From positions 1-43,864 of the forward strand of contig DIVF01000027.1 of NCBI GenBank assembly GCA_002423285.1: DNA of 43,864 nt, in the 5' to 3' direction. The notes beneath the pieces were generated by a model, which was given only the letters and a program-made list of their open reading frames with translations, had not been told where the DNA came from and searched no databases. The DNA is from Micavibrio sp. UBA6139 (GTDB taxonomy: Bacteria; Pseudomonadota; Alphaproteobacteria; Micavibrionales; Micavibrionaceae). Both the position numbers and the translations under genes were made by a program. Position 1 is the stretch's first letter. Each line of letters starts with the position of its first letter. Below, piece by piece: positions 32,712-41,967 of the stretch.

Positions 32712-33862
32712 AAAAAAAGATACTCTTTATTCTTGGCACCAGACCAGAGGCCGTTAAGGTCGCGCCGCTTTATCAAGCCTTGAAGGGGCACGTTGCCTTT
32801 GAGCCATTGATTGCCTTGACTGGCCAGCATCCGGAAATGGCAGATGAAATTCTTTCCTTCTTTGGAATTGTTCCGGATTTTAAGATGGTCCTGAACCGGA
32901 CAAGTTTTTCTTTGTCTGAATTTACAGCGGAATGCTTGAGGGAAGTGAATGCGGTGATTGAAAAATCATTGCCGGATCTTGTCTTTGTTCACGGTGATAC
33001 TTCATCGACATTCTGCGGTGCTTTAGCAGCGTATTATCATAAGATCCCGGTGGCTCATCTCGAAGCGGGCCTTAGAACCGGAGATAAGTATTCGCCATTT
33101 CCTGAGGAAATGATGCGAAAAATGACGGGCTCTCTTGCTGAATACCACTTCGCACCGACTGAGAATGCCAAACAGGCTTTGCTTAAAGAAAACACAAGCG
33201 CCAAAGGAATTTTTGTCGTCGGTAATAGTGTTATAGATGCGTTGCTATGGACGGTCGATAAAATTCAACAGGATAATGTACTCAAAGAGTTCATTCTGAA
33301 TGATTTCAAGAGATTGGGCTTATCAGAGGATTTGAATCATAAAATTATTCTAGTCACGGGGCATCGCCGCGAAAATTTTGGCGGAAGATTTGAAAAAATC
33401 TGTCATGCGATCCGCACACTGTCCCAGGATCATCCAGATTATCATTTCGTTTATCCAGTTCATCTCAATCCAAATGTTCAAAAGCCGGTCAATGAGATTC
33501 TCGGTGGAATTGCGAATGTCCATTTGATTCCGCCCGTCAATTACCCCCATTTCGTATATTTGATGATGTCATCGCAATTTATTCTGACAGACAGTGGCGG
33601 TATTCAAGAGGAGGCCCCAACGCTTGGTAAGCCTGTTCTTGTCATGCGCGACACGACGGAGCGGCCAGAAGCGGTTGAAGCGCACTGTGCCAAATTGGTT
33701 GGGACGGATCATATTGTCCAAGCTGCGAAATCCTTGATTCAAGACAAGGGCGTTTATAATTCCATGTCTGGCGCCCAAAACCCCTATGGCAACGGTAAAA
33801 CGGCACAAGCAATTGTTAACATTTTGGAAGATGTATTAAAAATATCTGATAAGCCGCTATGA
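32708..33862 (+). CDS. wecB: UDP-GlcNAc 2-epimerase (WecB type)
   Basis: A 384-residue non-hydrolysing 2-epimerase that makes UDP-ManNAc from UDP-GlcNAc. Landmarks are FILGTRPEAVKVAPL at the start, LTGQHPEM, VHGDTSSTFCGALAAYY, the catalytic-region block HLEAGLRTGDKYSPFPEEMMR, LVTGHRRENFG and TDSGGIQEEAPTLGKPVLVMRD with RPEAVEA. All are intact. It suggests that ManNAc or a derivative is another sugar of the same glycan, since pseudaminic acid itself does not need it. It overlaps both neighbours by four bases (ATGA), a sign of coupled translation. Confidence 0.92.
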   Translation: MKKKILFILGTRPEAVKVAPLYQALKGHVAFEPLIALTGQHPEMADEILSFFGIVPDFKMVLNRTSFSLSEFTAECLREVNAVIEKSLPDLVFVHGDTSSTFCGALAAYYHKIPVAHLEAGLRTGDKYSPFPEEMMRKMTGSLAEYHFAPTENAKQALLKENTSAKGIFVVGNSVIDALLWTVDKIQQDNVLKEFILNDFKRLGLSEDLNHKIILVTGHRRENFGGRFEKICHAIRTLSQDHPDYHFVYPVHLNPNVQKPVNEILGGIANVHLIPPVNYPHFVYLMMSSQFILTDSGGIQEEAPTLGKPVLVMRDTTERPEAVEAHCAKLVGTDHIVQAAKSLIQDKGVYNSMSGAQNPYGNGKTAQAIVNILEDVLKISDKPL

Positions 33863-35055
33863 AAAAAATTCTTTTTATATCGCACTCTATGCCGCCGTAT
33901 TTGTATCCGCAGTCGATACAAATTGGACGTTTTTTGAGTGAGATAAAAGACAAATACGATGTCTATGTCTTGTGCGCAGAAGAAAACACATCTGCTGACC
34001 CCACATTATATCCCAATATCTTCGATGGAATTGATCAAAATAAAATTTTGAGAGTTCCCTATCGCTATAACCCGTATTGGAGCTACCTCAAAAGCCGCGT
34101 TTTACCGCTTTTGTGTAAATGCCCAGATATGTATGTGGCCTGGGGAAAGAGGGCCTACAAAGAAGTTTTATCCTCTTTTGGTGATATTAAGTTTGATGCC
34201 GTTTTGACCTTTTCATTCCCGTTTAGCCTTAATCTGTTAGGTCTCCGGCTGAAAGATTACTATGAATGCAAGTGGATCGCACACCAAAGCGACCCATGGG
34301 CCGATAATATTTTTATGCATTACGGTCCGATGACGCGCCCAATCAATCAAGGATTGGAACGTAAAGCATATGGCGCAGCAGATAGATTGATATTTACCAA
34401 TGAAGAAGCCGCGATCTTCTTTCAAAAGAAATATGTGTCACACAAGGATAAGATTTCCTTTATCGATCATTCCTTTGATCCCGCTATGTATCCTGTTGCG
34501 GAGCCTGTCTCCGGCGCGCAAAAAATCGTTCGCTATATCGGGGGTTTTTATGGTGATAGGACAGCGCGGCCGTTGTTACTGTCGCTGTCACGTTTAACAC
34601 CAGAAGTGCAAAAAAAGATAAGATTTGAGATTGTAGGCGCGAATTTAAAAACACGCTTGCTTGTGCAGAAAAGTGGGCTTTCACCCAATCTGATTAAGGT
34701 TGTCGGGCGGGTTAATTACGCTGAAAGTTTAAAATTGATGGCGGAAAGTGATGCTTTGCTTGTGATTGATGCGCCGCTTAGGGCGAATAACATTTTCTTT
34801 CCATCAAAACTGGCCGATTATATTGGCTCCAAACGTCCAATTATTGGAATTTCATCACCCGGCCCAACGCAGCGTATTTTAAAATCGCTGGGGCATGAAT
34901 GCTTTGATCATAATCAGGTCAATGAATTGCTGAGTGTATTTGAACGGATTGCGGATGGAGCGTATCAGGTAGGTGGTGCATCCAGTGAAAGCCTTGCCCC
35001 GTATTTAAAAACGAACAATGGGCGGAAATTATCCGATATTATTGACCATGTCTAA
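33859..35055 (+). CDS. glycosyltransferase (GT4-like)
   Basis: A 398-residue protein with the GT-B fold. It begins KKILFISHSMPPYLYPQS, has SDPWADNIFMHYG in the acceptor-side domain, TNEEAAIFF and, in the C-terminal half, YIGGFYGDRTARPLL, KVVGRVNYAESLKLMAESDALLVI and PSKLADYIGSKRPII, as in family 4-like transferases. The GT4 E-x7-E motif is not clear. It likely adds a sugar to a lipid-linked glycan or protein in the cytoplasm. The four-base overlap with wecB places it in the operon. Donor and acceptor are unknown. Confidence 0.82.
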   Translation: MKKILFISHSMPPYLYPQSIQIGRFLSEIKDKYDVYVLCAEENTSADPTLYPNIFDGIDQNKILRVPYRYNPYWSYLKSRVLPLLCKCPDMYVAWGKRAYKEVLSSFGDIKFDAVLTFSFPFSLNLLGLRLKDYYECKWIAHQSDPWADNIFMHYGPMTRPINQGLERKAYGAADRLIFTNEEAAIFFQKKYVSHKDKISFIDHSFDPAMYPVAEPVSGAQKIVRYIGGFYGDRTARPLLLSLSRLTPEVQKKIRFEIVGANLKTRLLVQKSGLSPNLIKVVGRVNYAESLKLMAESDALLVIDAPLRANNIFFPSKLADYIGSKRPIIGISSPGPTQRILKSLGHECFDHNQVNELLSVFERIADGAYQVGGASSESLAPYLKTNNGRKLSDIIDHV

Positions 35056-36157
35056 TCGCACTGACTTAGTCCAGCGGGCTGCAACGATCATGGCGTATAT
35101 TGCCAGAAAGCGTCATGGCGGGAGTGACAATTTGGCACATCTACATGAGGCTGCAAATTGGCTTTTAAATGCACAGGACGCCACAGGCGGTAAAGGTTAT
35201 GCGCATTCCTATCACTTAATCCATGGCTGGCAACCGCCATACCCAGAAACAACGGGTTATATTATTCCCACATTGCTGCGCGCCAATGCCCATTTAAAAG
35301 ACGACAGGATATTGGATTCAACCAAAAGGGCGCTTGCATGGTTGATTAAAACACAATCGCCTGATGGGGCATTCGTCGATTTGCAAGGGCGGCCACAGGT
35401 ATTTGATGCAGGTCAGATTTTGATTGGCCTGAACTATGTTTTTGAACATCATTCAGATCTGTATCCTGTAAAGGATGCATTAGAACGCACCGCACGATGG
35501 CTTGTAGGTGTTCAGGAAGGCGATGGGTCTTTTGTCAAATATGCTTATAACAACCGTCCGCATACATATTATTCACGGGTGGGTGCTGCGCTGATTAAAG
35601 CAGGGCAATTGTTGAATGATGACGCTGTTCGTGATTCTGGCATAAAAAGTATTGACTGGGTTGTTAGCCAACAACAGCAAAATGGCTTTTTTAATCATTT
35701 GTCCTTTGATGATAGCCCGCCATTCTTGCACACGATGGTTTATGTCGTGGAGGGCCTATTAGAGACATTCGCCCTGACGAAAGATTCACGCTATTATGAT
35801 AGCGCATTGAATTTTTCCTCTCGTCTTTTGGTTGAGGATGAGAAAGGGTGTGTTTTAAGGTCTCAATACAATGCACATTATAAAGTCGAAAATTCCCATA
35901 TTTGCACAACAGGCTTGGCGCAATGGGCGGGGGTATGTTTTATAATTGAAAAAATTTGCGGAGATCCCCGATACAAGGCATCGGGATTTAAAAGTATTGA
36001 TGCCGTAAAACGGCTGCATGTTTTTTCAAAGGATCGTCATATTCATGGGGCTTTGCCAGGATCTGTTCCTGTATACGGGAATTATTTACGACTGGCATTT
36101 CCAAATTGGGGCGTAAAATTTTTTATGGATAGCATTATGGAGGAAATAAATGGCTAA
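35048..36157 (+). CDS. alpha/alpha-toroid protein of unknown function
   Basis: A 369-residue soluble protein built of repeated helix pairs with QSPDGAF, QEGDGSF and QQQNGFF turns, resembling the alpha/alpha barrels of prenyltransferase/squalene-cyclase-like, lyase or epimerase proteins. Aromatic and acidic residues (HGWQPPYPETTGYIIPTLLR, DAGQILIGL, NRPHTYYSRVGAAL) line the predicted inner helices, so it may be an enzyme acting on a polysaccharide or lipid-linked sugar. I cannot assign a reaction. The ATG at 35048 (8-base overlap with the upstream gene) is preferred to the longer frame starting at 35018. It overlaps the next gene by eight bases. Confidence 0.7.
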   Translation: MSNRTDLVQRAATIMAYIARKRHGGSDNLAHLHEAANWLLNAQDATGGKGYAHSYHLIHGWQPPYPETTGYIIPTLLRANAHLKDDRILDSTKRALAWLIKTQSPDGAFVDLQGRPQVFDAGQILIGLNYVFEHHSDLYPVKDALERTARWLVGVQEGDGSFVKYAYNNRPHTYYSRVGAALIKAGQLLNDDAVRDSGIKSIDWVVSQQQQNGFFNHLSFDDSPPFLHTMVYVVEGLLETFALTKDSRYYDSALNFSSRLLVEDEKGCVLRSQYNAHYKVENSHICTTGLAQWAGVCFIIEKICGDPRYKASGFKSIDAVKRLHVFSKDRHIHGALPGSVPVYGNYLRLAFPNWGVKFFMDSIMEEING

Positions 36158-36867
36158 GAACGCGGCTTGTAAAGCATACTATGAAACTTCCTATGAATCT
36201 GCTGGGTTTAAAGCGCAGCGGCGCTATCCCAACGAAGAATTGATGCGCTTTATGGGCCGTACGTATTCTTCTGTGCCTGTTGCAGACCGTAAAAACATTC
36301 GTATTTTAGAAGTCGGTTGTGGATCGGGTGGTAATTTATGGTCAATCGCCCGTGAAGGGTTTGATGCCTATGGCATCGACTTATCATCCGCAGGAATTGA
36401 GATTTGTGAACAGATGCTGGAAAGCTGGGGAACAAAGGCATCTTTGCAAGCGGGGGACATGTCAAACTTGCCGTACGAGTCAGGATATTTTGATGCTGTT
36501 GTGGATGTTTTTTCGTCTTACTGCCTGCCCGAGAAAGATTTTGTACGCTACATTGATGAAGTTGAGCGGGTCTTAAAGCCTGGGGGTAAGTATTTTTCTT
36601 ATACGCCATCAAAAAATTCAGATGTATTGAAGCTCGCGCCGTCATCTGAGAAGATTGATGAAAGTACGTTGACGGGTATTCATAGAGATACCGCACCATT
36701 CTACGGTAATTTTTATCCATTCCGTTTTACGGCACCAGATGAATATGAGCGCTATATTGCTAATGCAGGGCAGCCTTTTTGTTAACTATAGTGAGGTAAT
36801 AGGACGAACCTATAGCCGCGGAAAAGAGTATTTTGAGTTTCTGGTTCTGGAGGCAGGTAAGAGATAA
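36150..36867 (+). pseudogene. SAM-dependent methyltransferase, frameshifted
   Basis: A class I methyltransferase: motif I IRILEVGCGSGGNLWSI, the ribose-binding GIDLSSAGIEI, motif ERVLKPGGKY. In the reading frame from 36150 it stops at 36785 after ...IANAGQPFC. One base out of frame, starting at about 36773, the sequence goes on with VNYSEVIGRTYSRGK and EYFEFLVLEAGKR to a TAA at 36867, a natural C-terminal strand for this family. One base too many in or near GGGCAGCCTTTTT explains this. Either the gene is broken or the base is a sequencing error. The substrate is unknown. Confidence 0.8.
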
Positions 36868-36922
36868 GCGTTTTTTAGTCGTCATTTAGTGAAATATAAT
36901 ATTTTTAAAGAGGGCCCTGTAA

Positions 36923-37561
36923 ATGAGCATTCATGACATATACAGCAAGGATTATGCGCAGGGCTATCTTGATAGCCATCAAAAAGCAAAAGATGAAACA
37001 TACCGTCGGCAGTACTGGAACCATTTTTTCCTGAATGGCATCATCAATCCTTCAGTATCGGGCAATACTCATTTACTGGAAGAGGGTGGCGGGACATGCG
37101 GTATCTGGGAATCTCTATCGTATGACCGCTATACCTCGGTTGATTTATCACCTGAGATGACGGAAACCGCCCGTTTATTGCATGGCGCAGATAAAAATAA
37201 AGAATTTGTTCTCGGCGACATTTATTCTAGTTCGTTGCAGGAAAATTCGTATTCCGCAATTATTGCGAATGCCTATGGCGTTTATTACAGGCCGGACTTT
37301 CAGCACTTGAAAAGATTTTATGATCTTTTGAAGGTGGATGGTATTTTGTTTGTTGCCATTGATCCGATGCAGAACATTAAGCATGTGCTTGCCGCACCGG
37401 TCAGCGGGCTTATTAACAAGCATATGCGTACCTATACGCGCATTTCTTCAGTCGCATTTGTGGCCATGGCAAAGAAGGCTGGATTTCGCATCTGGATGGC
37501 TACTGATTACACGCCTTCTCCCGGATGGGACCGTCAGGCATTTTTCCTGATTAAGGACTAA
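36923..37561 (+). CDS. class I SAM-dependent methyltransferase
   Basis: A 212-residue protein, probably a methyltransferase acting on a sugar or a lipid-linked intermediate. Motif I is a variant, LLEEGGGTCGIWES; motif II follows as YTSVDLSPEMTETARLLHG with an acidic residue at the expected strand end, and the post-motif region is FVLGDIYSSSLQENSYSAIIANAYG. The C-terminus (RISSVAFVAMAKKAGFRIWMAT, then PGWDRQAFFLIKD) is like other sugar methyltransferases. An AGAGGG precedes the ATG by nine bases. The last gene of the plus-strand operon; its stop overlaps the convergent stop of the capsule-type gene. Confidence 0.8.
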   Translation: MSIHDIYSKDYAQGYLDSHQKAKDETYRRQYWNHFFLNGIINPSVSGNTHLLEEGGGTCGIWESLSYDRYTSVDLSPEMTETARLLHGADKNKEFVLGDIYSSSLQENSYSAIIANAYGVYYRPDFQHLKRFYDLLKVDGILFVAIDPMQNIKHVLAAPVSGLINKHMRTYTRISSVAFVAMAKKAGFRIWMATDYTPSPGWDRQAFFLIKD

Positions 37562-38976
37562 AGATTGTCTTTTAGTGCATCGTAAAAAGTATTGATGTTA
37601 GTTTTATTGAGGGAGTATTTCGAGAATACGGAACCCTCATCAAACACGCTACCAACAATGAAGGGCGCACTGGCTGCATAAATGCGCGCAATTGATTCAA
37701 TGATATGATCTTCCGTAGGATGATTTGCTAAAGAATAGCGGATGCGTTGCGGCAATGTGTCAACGCCCGTTGGCCCACCAAGCGCTTGCGCGAAGAATGC
37801 TCCGCCAAGTGTCAAGGATGGCTTGCCCATTAAAAAACTTTCCAGTGCAGCTGTCCCAGTTACTGAAAATGTAATAGCGGCATTTTCTGATATTTCTTTT
37901 GATGACATGTCATAGCGGGCGAGCACAACGCCTGCCTTTTTCTGTAACCTGTTAAGAAACCCTAGTTTTCTAAGGCCAAGGCAAACGGGATGCTCCTTCA
38001 CAACAAGCATCATGTCAGATGGCAGCGCAAAGCGGATGGCATCAATAGCGCGTGTTTGGTCAACAAAATAAGGTGCAGGCGTGTTGATTGAAGATTCTGG
38101 GGAGTATTGCAATGGGTAATAGGCGTATCGTTTTGGAAGTTGTTCCAGTGTTTCGATGTCATAAACGCGTTTATTAAAAAATATACGTGTACCCCATAAA
38201 ATATTTGCGATAAATGGGAAGTTGATCAGAATGCTGGATCGAAACACATCAGGTTCTCGCATTTCTGGTTCGGCAATCAGCCGTTTTACTGTGCCGATGC
38301 ATCTTTTGAAGAAAGGCGGATGTGTGTAGGTGTTGTATTTTTCATCCACGCTATTGATTATTTCTGGTGGGAGTGCGGAGGCCGACGTTTTTCCTGCTCT
38401 GAAATTTTTTAGAAAAACCTGAGCCTTGGCTCTGTGTGCGTCTGTAACGGTTTTGTTTGCGGGCAGACTTTCAACTTCATCGGGTGAGAAGAAGATTTCA
38501 CCCAAATGGCGTGTATGGGATAGGACGAGGGATGGTATGCCCAGTTCCTTACCCAGTGAGATGAGCGTCATGCCGTCCATCCCCTCAATTTGGCCAAACA
38601 GAATATGGGTCGGTTTGCGGTTCACTATAAATTTCTTCATAGAAAGATACATAGCTGCGGCGCTTTTTAGCTGACGCATGGATTTTTTATGCTTTGTGAA
38701 TCTTTTTTCAGATTCAATGTTCCGATAAATATTTCCTGCATAGTCAGTCAAATTGTTGAACAGGTCTGGAGCATTTAAGTGGTTCTTCATATCAGAATGA
38801 AGATAGAGGACAGCATCCTTGCCAAGAAGGTCCTGATACATTTTCACGTAATGGCCCGTTGAGCAGATAATGCTCCATTCAATCGGATCATTCAGTGCTC
38901 TTGATCTTTCAATCAGTGCCTTGAAATTGATTGGGAAGGCGCCAAAACCTTGCAGCATGATATGAGTTTTTTGCAT
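37558..38976 (-). CDS. capsule-type polysaccharide biosynthesis protein (KpsS-like)
   Basis: A 472-residue protein whose C-terminal half resembles the Capsule_synth (KpsS/KpsC, LipB) family: LVVKEHPVCLGLR, then ISENAAITFSVTGTAALESF and MGKPSLTLGGAFF, the block in which those GT-B-like enzymes have a conserved serine/glycine turn. Known members transfer Kdo to the lipid anchor of capsules. Here the acceptor or donor could instead be a nonulosonate. The ATG at 38976 is chosen because it lies one base after the stop of the preceding minus-strand gene; a start at 39042 would overlap that gene by 65 nt. It is the last gene of the minus-strand operon. Confidence 0.72.
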   Translation of the reverse strand: MQKTHIMLQGFGAFPINFKALIERSRALNDPIEWSIICSTGHYVKMYQDLLGKDAVLYLHSDMKNHLNAPDLFNNLTDYAGNIYRNIESEKRFTKHKKSMRQLKSAAAMYLSMKKFIVNRKPTHILFGQIEGMDGMTLISLGKELGIPSLVLSHTRHLGEIFFSPDEVESLPANKTVTDAHRAKAQVFLKNFRAGKTSASALPPEIINSVDEKYNTYTHPPFFKRCIGTVKRLIAEPEMREPDVFRSSILINFPFIANILWGTRIFFNKRVYDIETLEQLPKRYAYYPLQYSPESSINTPAPYFVDQTRAIDAIRFALPSDMMLVVKEHPVCLGLRKLGFLNRLQKKAGVVLARYDMSSKEISENAAITFSVTGTAALESFLMGKPSLTLGGAFFAQALGGPTGVDTLPQRIRYSLANHPTEDHIIESIARIYAASAPFIVGSVFDEGSVFSKYSLNKTNINTFYDALKDNL

Positions 38977-38977
38977 T

Positions 38978-40132
38978 TCAGTGTGCCTTGGATAGGTTAA
39001 ATGCGTTGAAATTTTTCTGTGCCAGCGCTTTATTGTTTTCAATTTGTTCTGACGAGATTGTTGCGCTCAGCACAGATTGAATAGCAGATTTTACAATGTC
39101 TGTAGACGTTTCGTTCAATTTTATGCGTGGCATCAAAAATTCATCGCACAGTGCATCGATTTTTGGTTCGTGTGCAAGCCCGACAAAAGGTATCTGCCGC
39201 ATGGCAGAGAATATGAGTGAGTGAAATCGCATGCCAACCGTTACGCTGACGCCATCATAGGCTGCTTGTATAGACGGTGCGGTTGGTTCAATGGTGAATA
39301 ACTCGCATTGAGCTTTCATGCTGTCGGGGATTTTTATTTTCTTCAGTATGATCTCATCGCCAAGCGCGCCGGTTGCATCATTTTTTCTCTGTAGGGGGAT
39401 AAGCCTGATTCTGTATCCATCTTGTATAAACGAAGCCAAGGCATTTCCTAAGTTTTCTAATATGTCTTCTTGTCGGTCTGTCGGCATGGTCTCAAAAAAA
39501 TAATCAACAAGTGTAACGGCGATTATCTTTTTCGGAATGCCTTGTGATCTATCAATATTATCCCATTTGAGGGCATAGGCTAGATCAGACGTCAGGGCTA
39601 TTTTTTGAGAGCGCGGCAAAAGTGCGCGGCATTGCGCCAGAGATTTTTCATCGCGCAAATTAATCTGATTAAATGTTTGGATCAGCGTGCGAACCAGCAT
39701 TTTCCCGGTTTTTGTGGTGATGGTTTTTGTGCCAAGGCCTACCCCGATAATGGACCGGTTTCTGATTTTGGCAATAAGGCAAAGACAGGTTAGCAGAAAT
39801 GTGGATTTGAGGTATGGCTTATCATGAATAAGTGTCCCACCGCCAACAACCAGTGTCGAGGACATGCCAATACAGCGCCAATAAGCCTGCATCAGCAGCA
39901 GGAGCTTAAGGGGTATGGAACGTTTTGACAGATGAATGTTTTCAAAATCTGCACTGTGAATGCGATCGCCGAATTGCTTTAGAAAACCTATATCGCCATA
40001 ATTGCGGATAATGAATTTTGCGTTCGGATCTTGCGTAATTATATTCTGGATGGCTGAGTATAGCAGAATGTCATCACCAAAATTGGCGGCCCCGAAATAT
40101 CCGTATAAAAGATATGATGATTTCTTTTGCAT
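38978..40132 (-). CDS. polysaccharide pyruvyltransferase family (CsaB/WcaK-like)
   Basis: A 384-residue protein that fits the polysaccharide pyruvyltransferase family: opening YLLYGYFGAANFGDDILLYS, STLVVGGGTLIHDKP, IIGVGLGTKTITT, RDEKSLAQCRALL, and VTVGMRFHSLIFSAMRQIPF with LAHEPKIDALCDE at the end. Members add pyruvate from PEP as a ketal to a sugar in cell-surface polymers. Key stretches are intact, but the exact donor and acceptor are unknown. It starts three bases after the stop of the flippase gene and ends one base before the next start, so the three genes are translationally coupled. Confidence 0.88.
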   Translation of the reverse strand: MQKKSSYLLYGYFGAANFGDDILLYSAIQNIITQDPNAKFIIRNYGDIGFLKQFGDRIHSADFENIHLSKRSIPLKLLLLMQAYWRCIGMSSTLVVGGGTLIHDKPYLKSTFLLTCLCLIAKIRNRSIIGVGLGTKTITTKTGKMLVRTLIQTFNQINLRDEKSLAQCRALLPRSQKIALTSDLAYALKWDNIDRSQGIPKKIIAVTLVDYFFETMPTDRQEDILENLGNALASFIQDGYRIRLIPLQRKNDATGALGDEIILKKIKIPDSMKAQCELFTIEPTAPSIQAAYDGVSVTVGMRFHSLIFSAMRQIPFVGLAHEPKIDALCDEFLMPRIKLNETSTDIVKSAIQSVLSATISSEQIENNKALAQKNFNAFNLSKAH

Positions 40133-40135
40133 TGA

Positions 40136-41893
40136 TTAATCTTTTTTTGCATCGTCTGGCGAGGCGGAGCATATCTGTCCATCGCTAAAGCGAAGCACTT
40201 GATCGCAATGATCGAGTGTATCCATGTTGTGCGTGATGATGATAATTGTTTTTTCAGCTGAAATCGCTTTCAGTGTTTTGACCAATCCCTGCGCGGTTTC
40301 TGAATCCAGTGCGCTGGTTGGTTCGTCAAGAACCAGAATTTCCGGGTCTCGGTACAATCCACGCGCAATACCAATCCGCTGGCGCTGGCCCCCGCTCAGG
40401 CGGTCGCCGCGTTCTCCGACATCGGTGTCATAGCCATCGGGTAGGGATGCGATAAAGCTATCAATATGAGCTTTTTTTGCGGAGTCTTTGATTTTATCAA
40501 AATCTGCATGTTCTTCTGTTTTGCCGAAGGCGATATTGCTTTTGATAGACCCAGCCAATAAATGAATTTGCTGGGGGACATAACCAATTTTGCTTTGCCA
40601 TGATTTGATGTCGTTCGCGTTCAAGATATTTCCATCAATCAGGATCTGTCCGCTTTGGGGTGATAGAAGTCCGATCAGAATATCAATGAATGTGCTTTTA
40701 CCCGCCCCTGTTTGGCCAATAATGCCAACCATCGTGTTTTTGCGGATATGGGCCGTTACGTTGCGAAGGGCTGGCTGTTCACGGTCATCATAGGCAAAGG
40801 TCACATTCTGGATGTTTATCTCATTCTTGAAGTCTATTTTAGAAAGATTGTTATTGCTGGTGATTTTGTTATTTGTAGGCAGGTTCATCCCTGCGGCAAC
40901 GGATGCCAGTGCTGCGCCGTTAAACCGGATGCTGTTCAGTGAGGAATAGAGGTTCTGTGCGGCGGGCAGTACTTTATAGCCGGAAGCAGCGAATAGTGTT
41001 ATCAACGGAATAATGTCGCTGACCTGATTATTGCCTGATGTCATTAAATACAATATCAACGCAATCAAGATAATGAAGCCAATCATCTCAATTATGTATT
41101 TAGGAATTTGCCCGTGATACAGGCTATAGGCCTGCGCAGTTGTGAATTTTTCAGATGCCTGCCCAAACGCATTTTCGAAGAATGCTGCGTTATCGTGCAG
41201 CTTGATATCCCTGATGCTGTCAAAGGCTTCGCTGGTCGTTCTGAAACGAAGGCTGTTTTGTAAAACAGCTTGCTGGCCGCGGCTCTTCATTTTTTTTCTG
41301 AAATAAATGAGAAGTCCGGAGTACACGCCCCCAGTAATAACAATCAACAGGACCGTAACTATGGGGCTGACAAATAGAAGTAAAAAAAGGATGATACAGA
41401 TGATCATTGCCTTTGAAATGAAGACCGCCACCGGGATCAAGATTGAGGACACAACCCGGTCAACCTCGGACAGGATGGTTGATTTCATCGTGTTGGTGTT
41501 AGTTTTCAGATAAAAGCGGTAGGGTTGATGCAGATATGCTGAAAACAGGCGCGTTGCCCATTTGTGCCCGATGCGGTGCGTGACCTTTAACTGATAACGG
41601 ATACTGCAGATATTGATGATCCCGCCCAGTGTGATCAGGACAAGGGTGGCGCAACCCATGAAAATTAAAAATTGCTGCGTTGTTTCAAAGCCGAGTTCTG
41701 CATAAATAGCGGCAAGGATTTTGTTGCTGAAGATAATATCGGGCTGCATCAGCACAGCGATAAACGGCATGATAGAGCCAATACCGATGACTTCGATAAT
41801 GCCAGCCAAAAACGAAATAACGATGAAGGTGGTGAAGGATCGACGGTCTTCTGTATCCAACAAATTCGTTAATGTTTTTCGGAGGTTATTCAT
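40136..41893 (-). CDS. PglK-like ABC flippase (lipid-linked glycan)
   Basis: A 585-residue half-transporter. The N-terminal ~320 residues have six membrane helices and a DTEDRR opening; the NBD has Walker A GQTGAGKST, signature LSGGQRQRIG, Walker B ILVLDEPTSALD, and the switch histidine in ITHNMDTLDHCD. The sequence style (SFLAGIIEVIGIGSIMPFIAVL, then the short NBD) is that of PglK-type flippases, which move undecaprenyl-diphosphate glycans across the inner membrane. In this locus it should flip the glycan built by the surrounding genes. No good ribosome binding site precedes the ATG. It is 74 nt downstream of the GT4 gene. Confidence 0.88.
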   Translation of the reverse strand: MNNLRKTLTNLLDTEDRRSFTTFIVISFLAGIIEVIGIGSIMPFIAVLMQPDIIFSNKILAAIYAELGFETTQQFLIFMGCATLVLITLGGIINICSIRYQLKVTHRIGHKWATRLFSAYLHQPYRFYLKTNTNTMKSTILSEVDRVVSSILIPVAVFISKAMIICIILFLLLFVSPIVTVLLIVITGGVYSGLLIYFRKKMKSRGQQAVLQNSLRFRTTSEAFDSIRDIKLHDNAAFFENAFGQASEKFTTAQAYSLYHGQIPKYIIEMIGFIILIALILYLMTSGNNQVSDIIPLITLFAASGYKVLPAAQNLYSSLNSIRFNGAALASVAAGMNLPTNNKITSNNNLSKIDFKNEINIQNVTFAYDDREQPALRNVTAHIRKNTMVGIIGQTGAGKSTFIDILIGLLSPQSGQILIDGNILNANDIKSWQSKIGYVPQQIHLLAGSIKSNIAFGKTEEHADFDKIKDSAKKAHIDSFIASLPDGYDTDVGERGDRLSGGQRQRIGIARGLYRDPEILVLDEPTSALDSETAQGLVKTLKAISAEKTIIIITHNMDTLDHCDQVLRFSDGQICSASPDDAKKD

Positions 41894-41967
41894 GGCAGGA
41901 TGCTAATCTTTTCTACTGAAGGGCACAACTTTTTTTGTAATTTTAGCCTCGTGTGGGGCTGTCCATT

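Noticed and set aside
41894..41967. Terminator between the GT4 and flippase genes
   Set aside because: A weak AGCC/GGCT pairing exists but there is no proper stem and U-run in the minus direction, so the four genes are treated as one operon.
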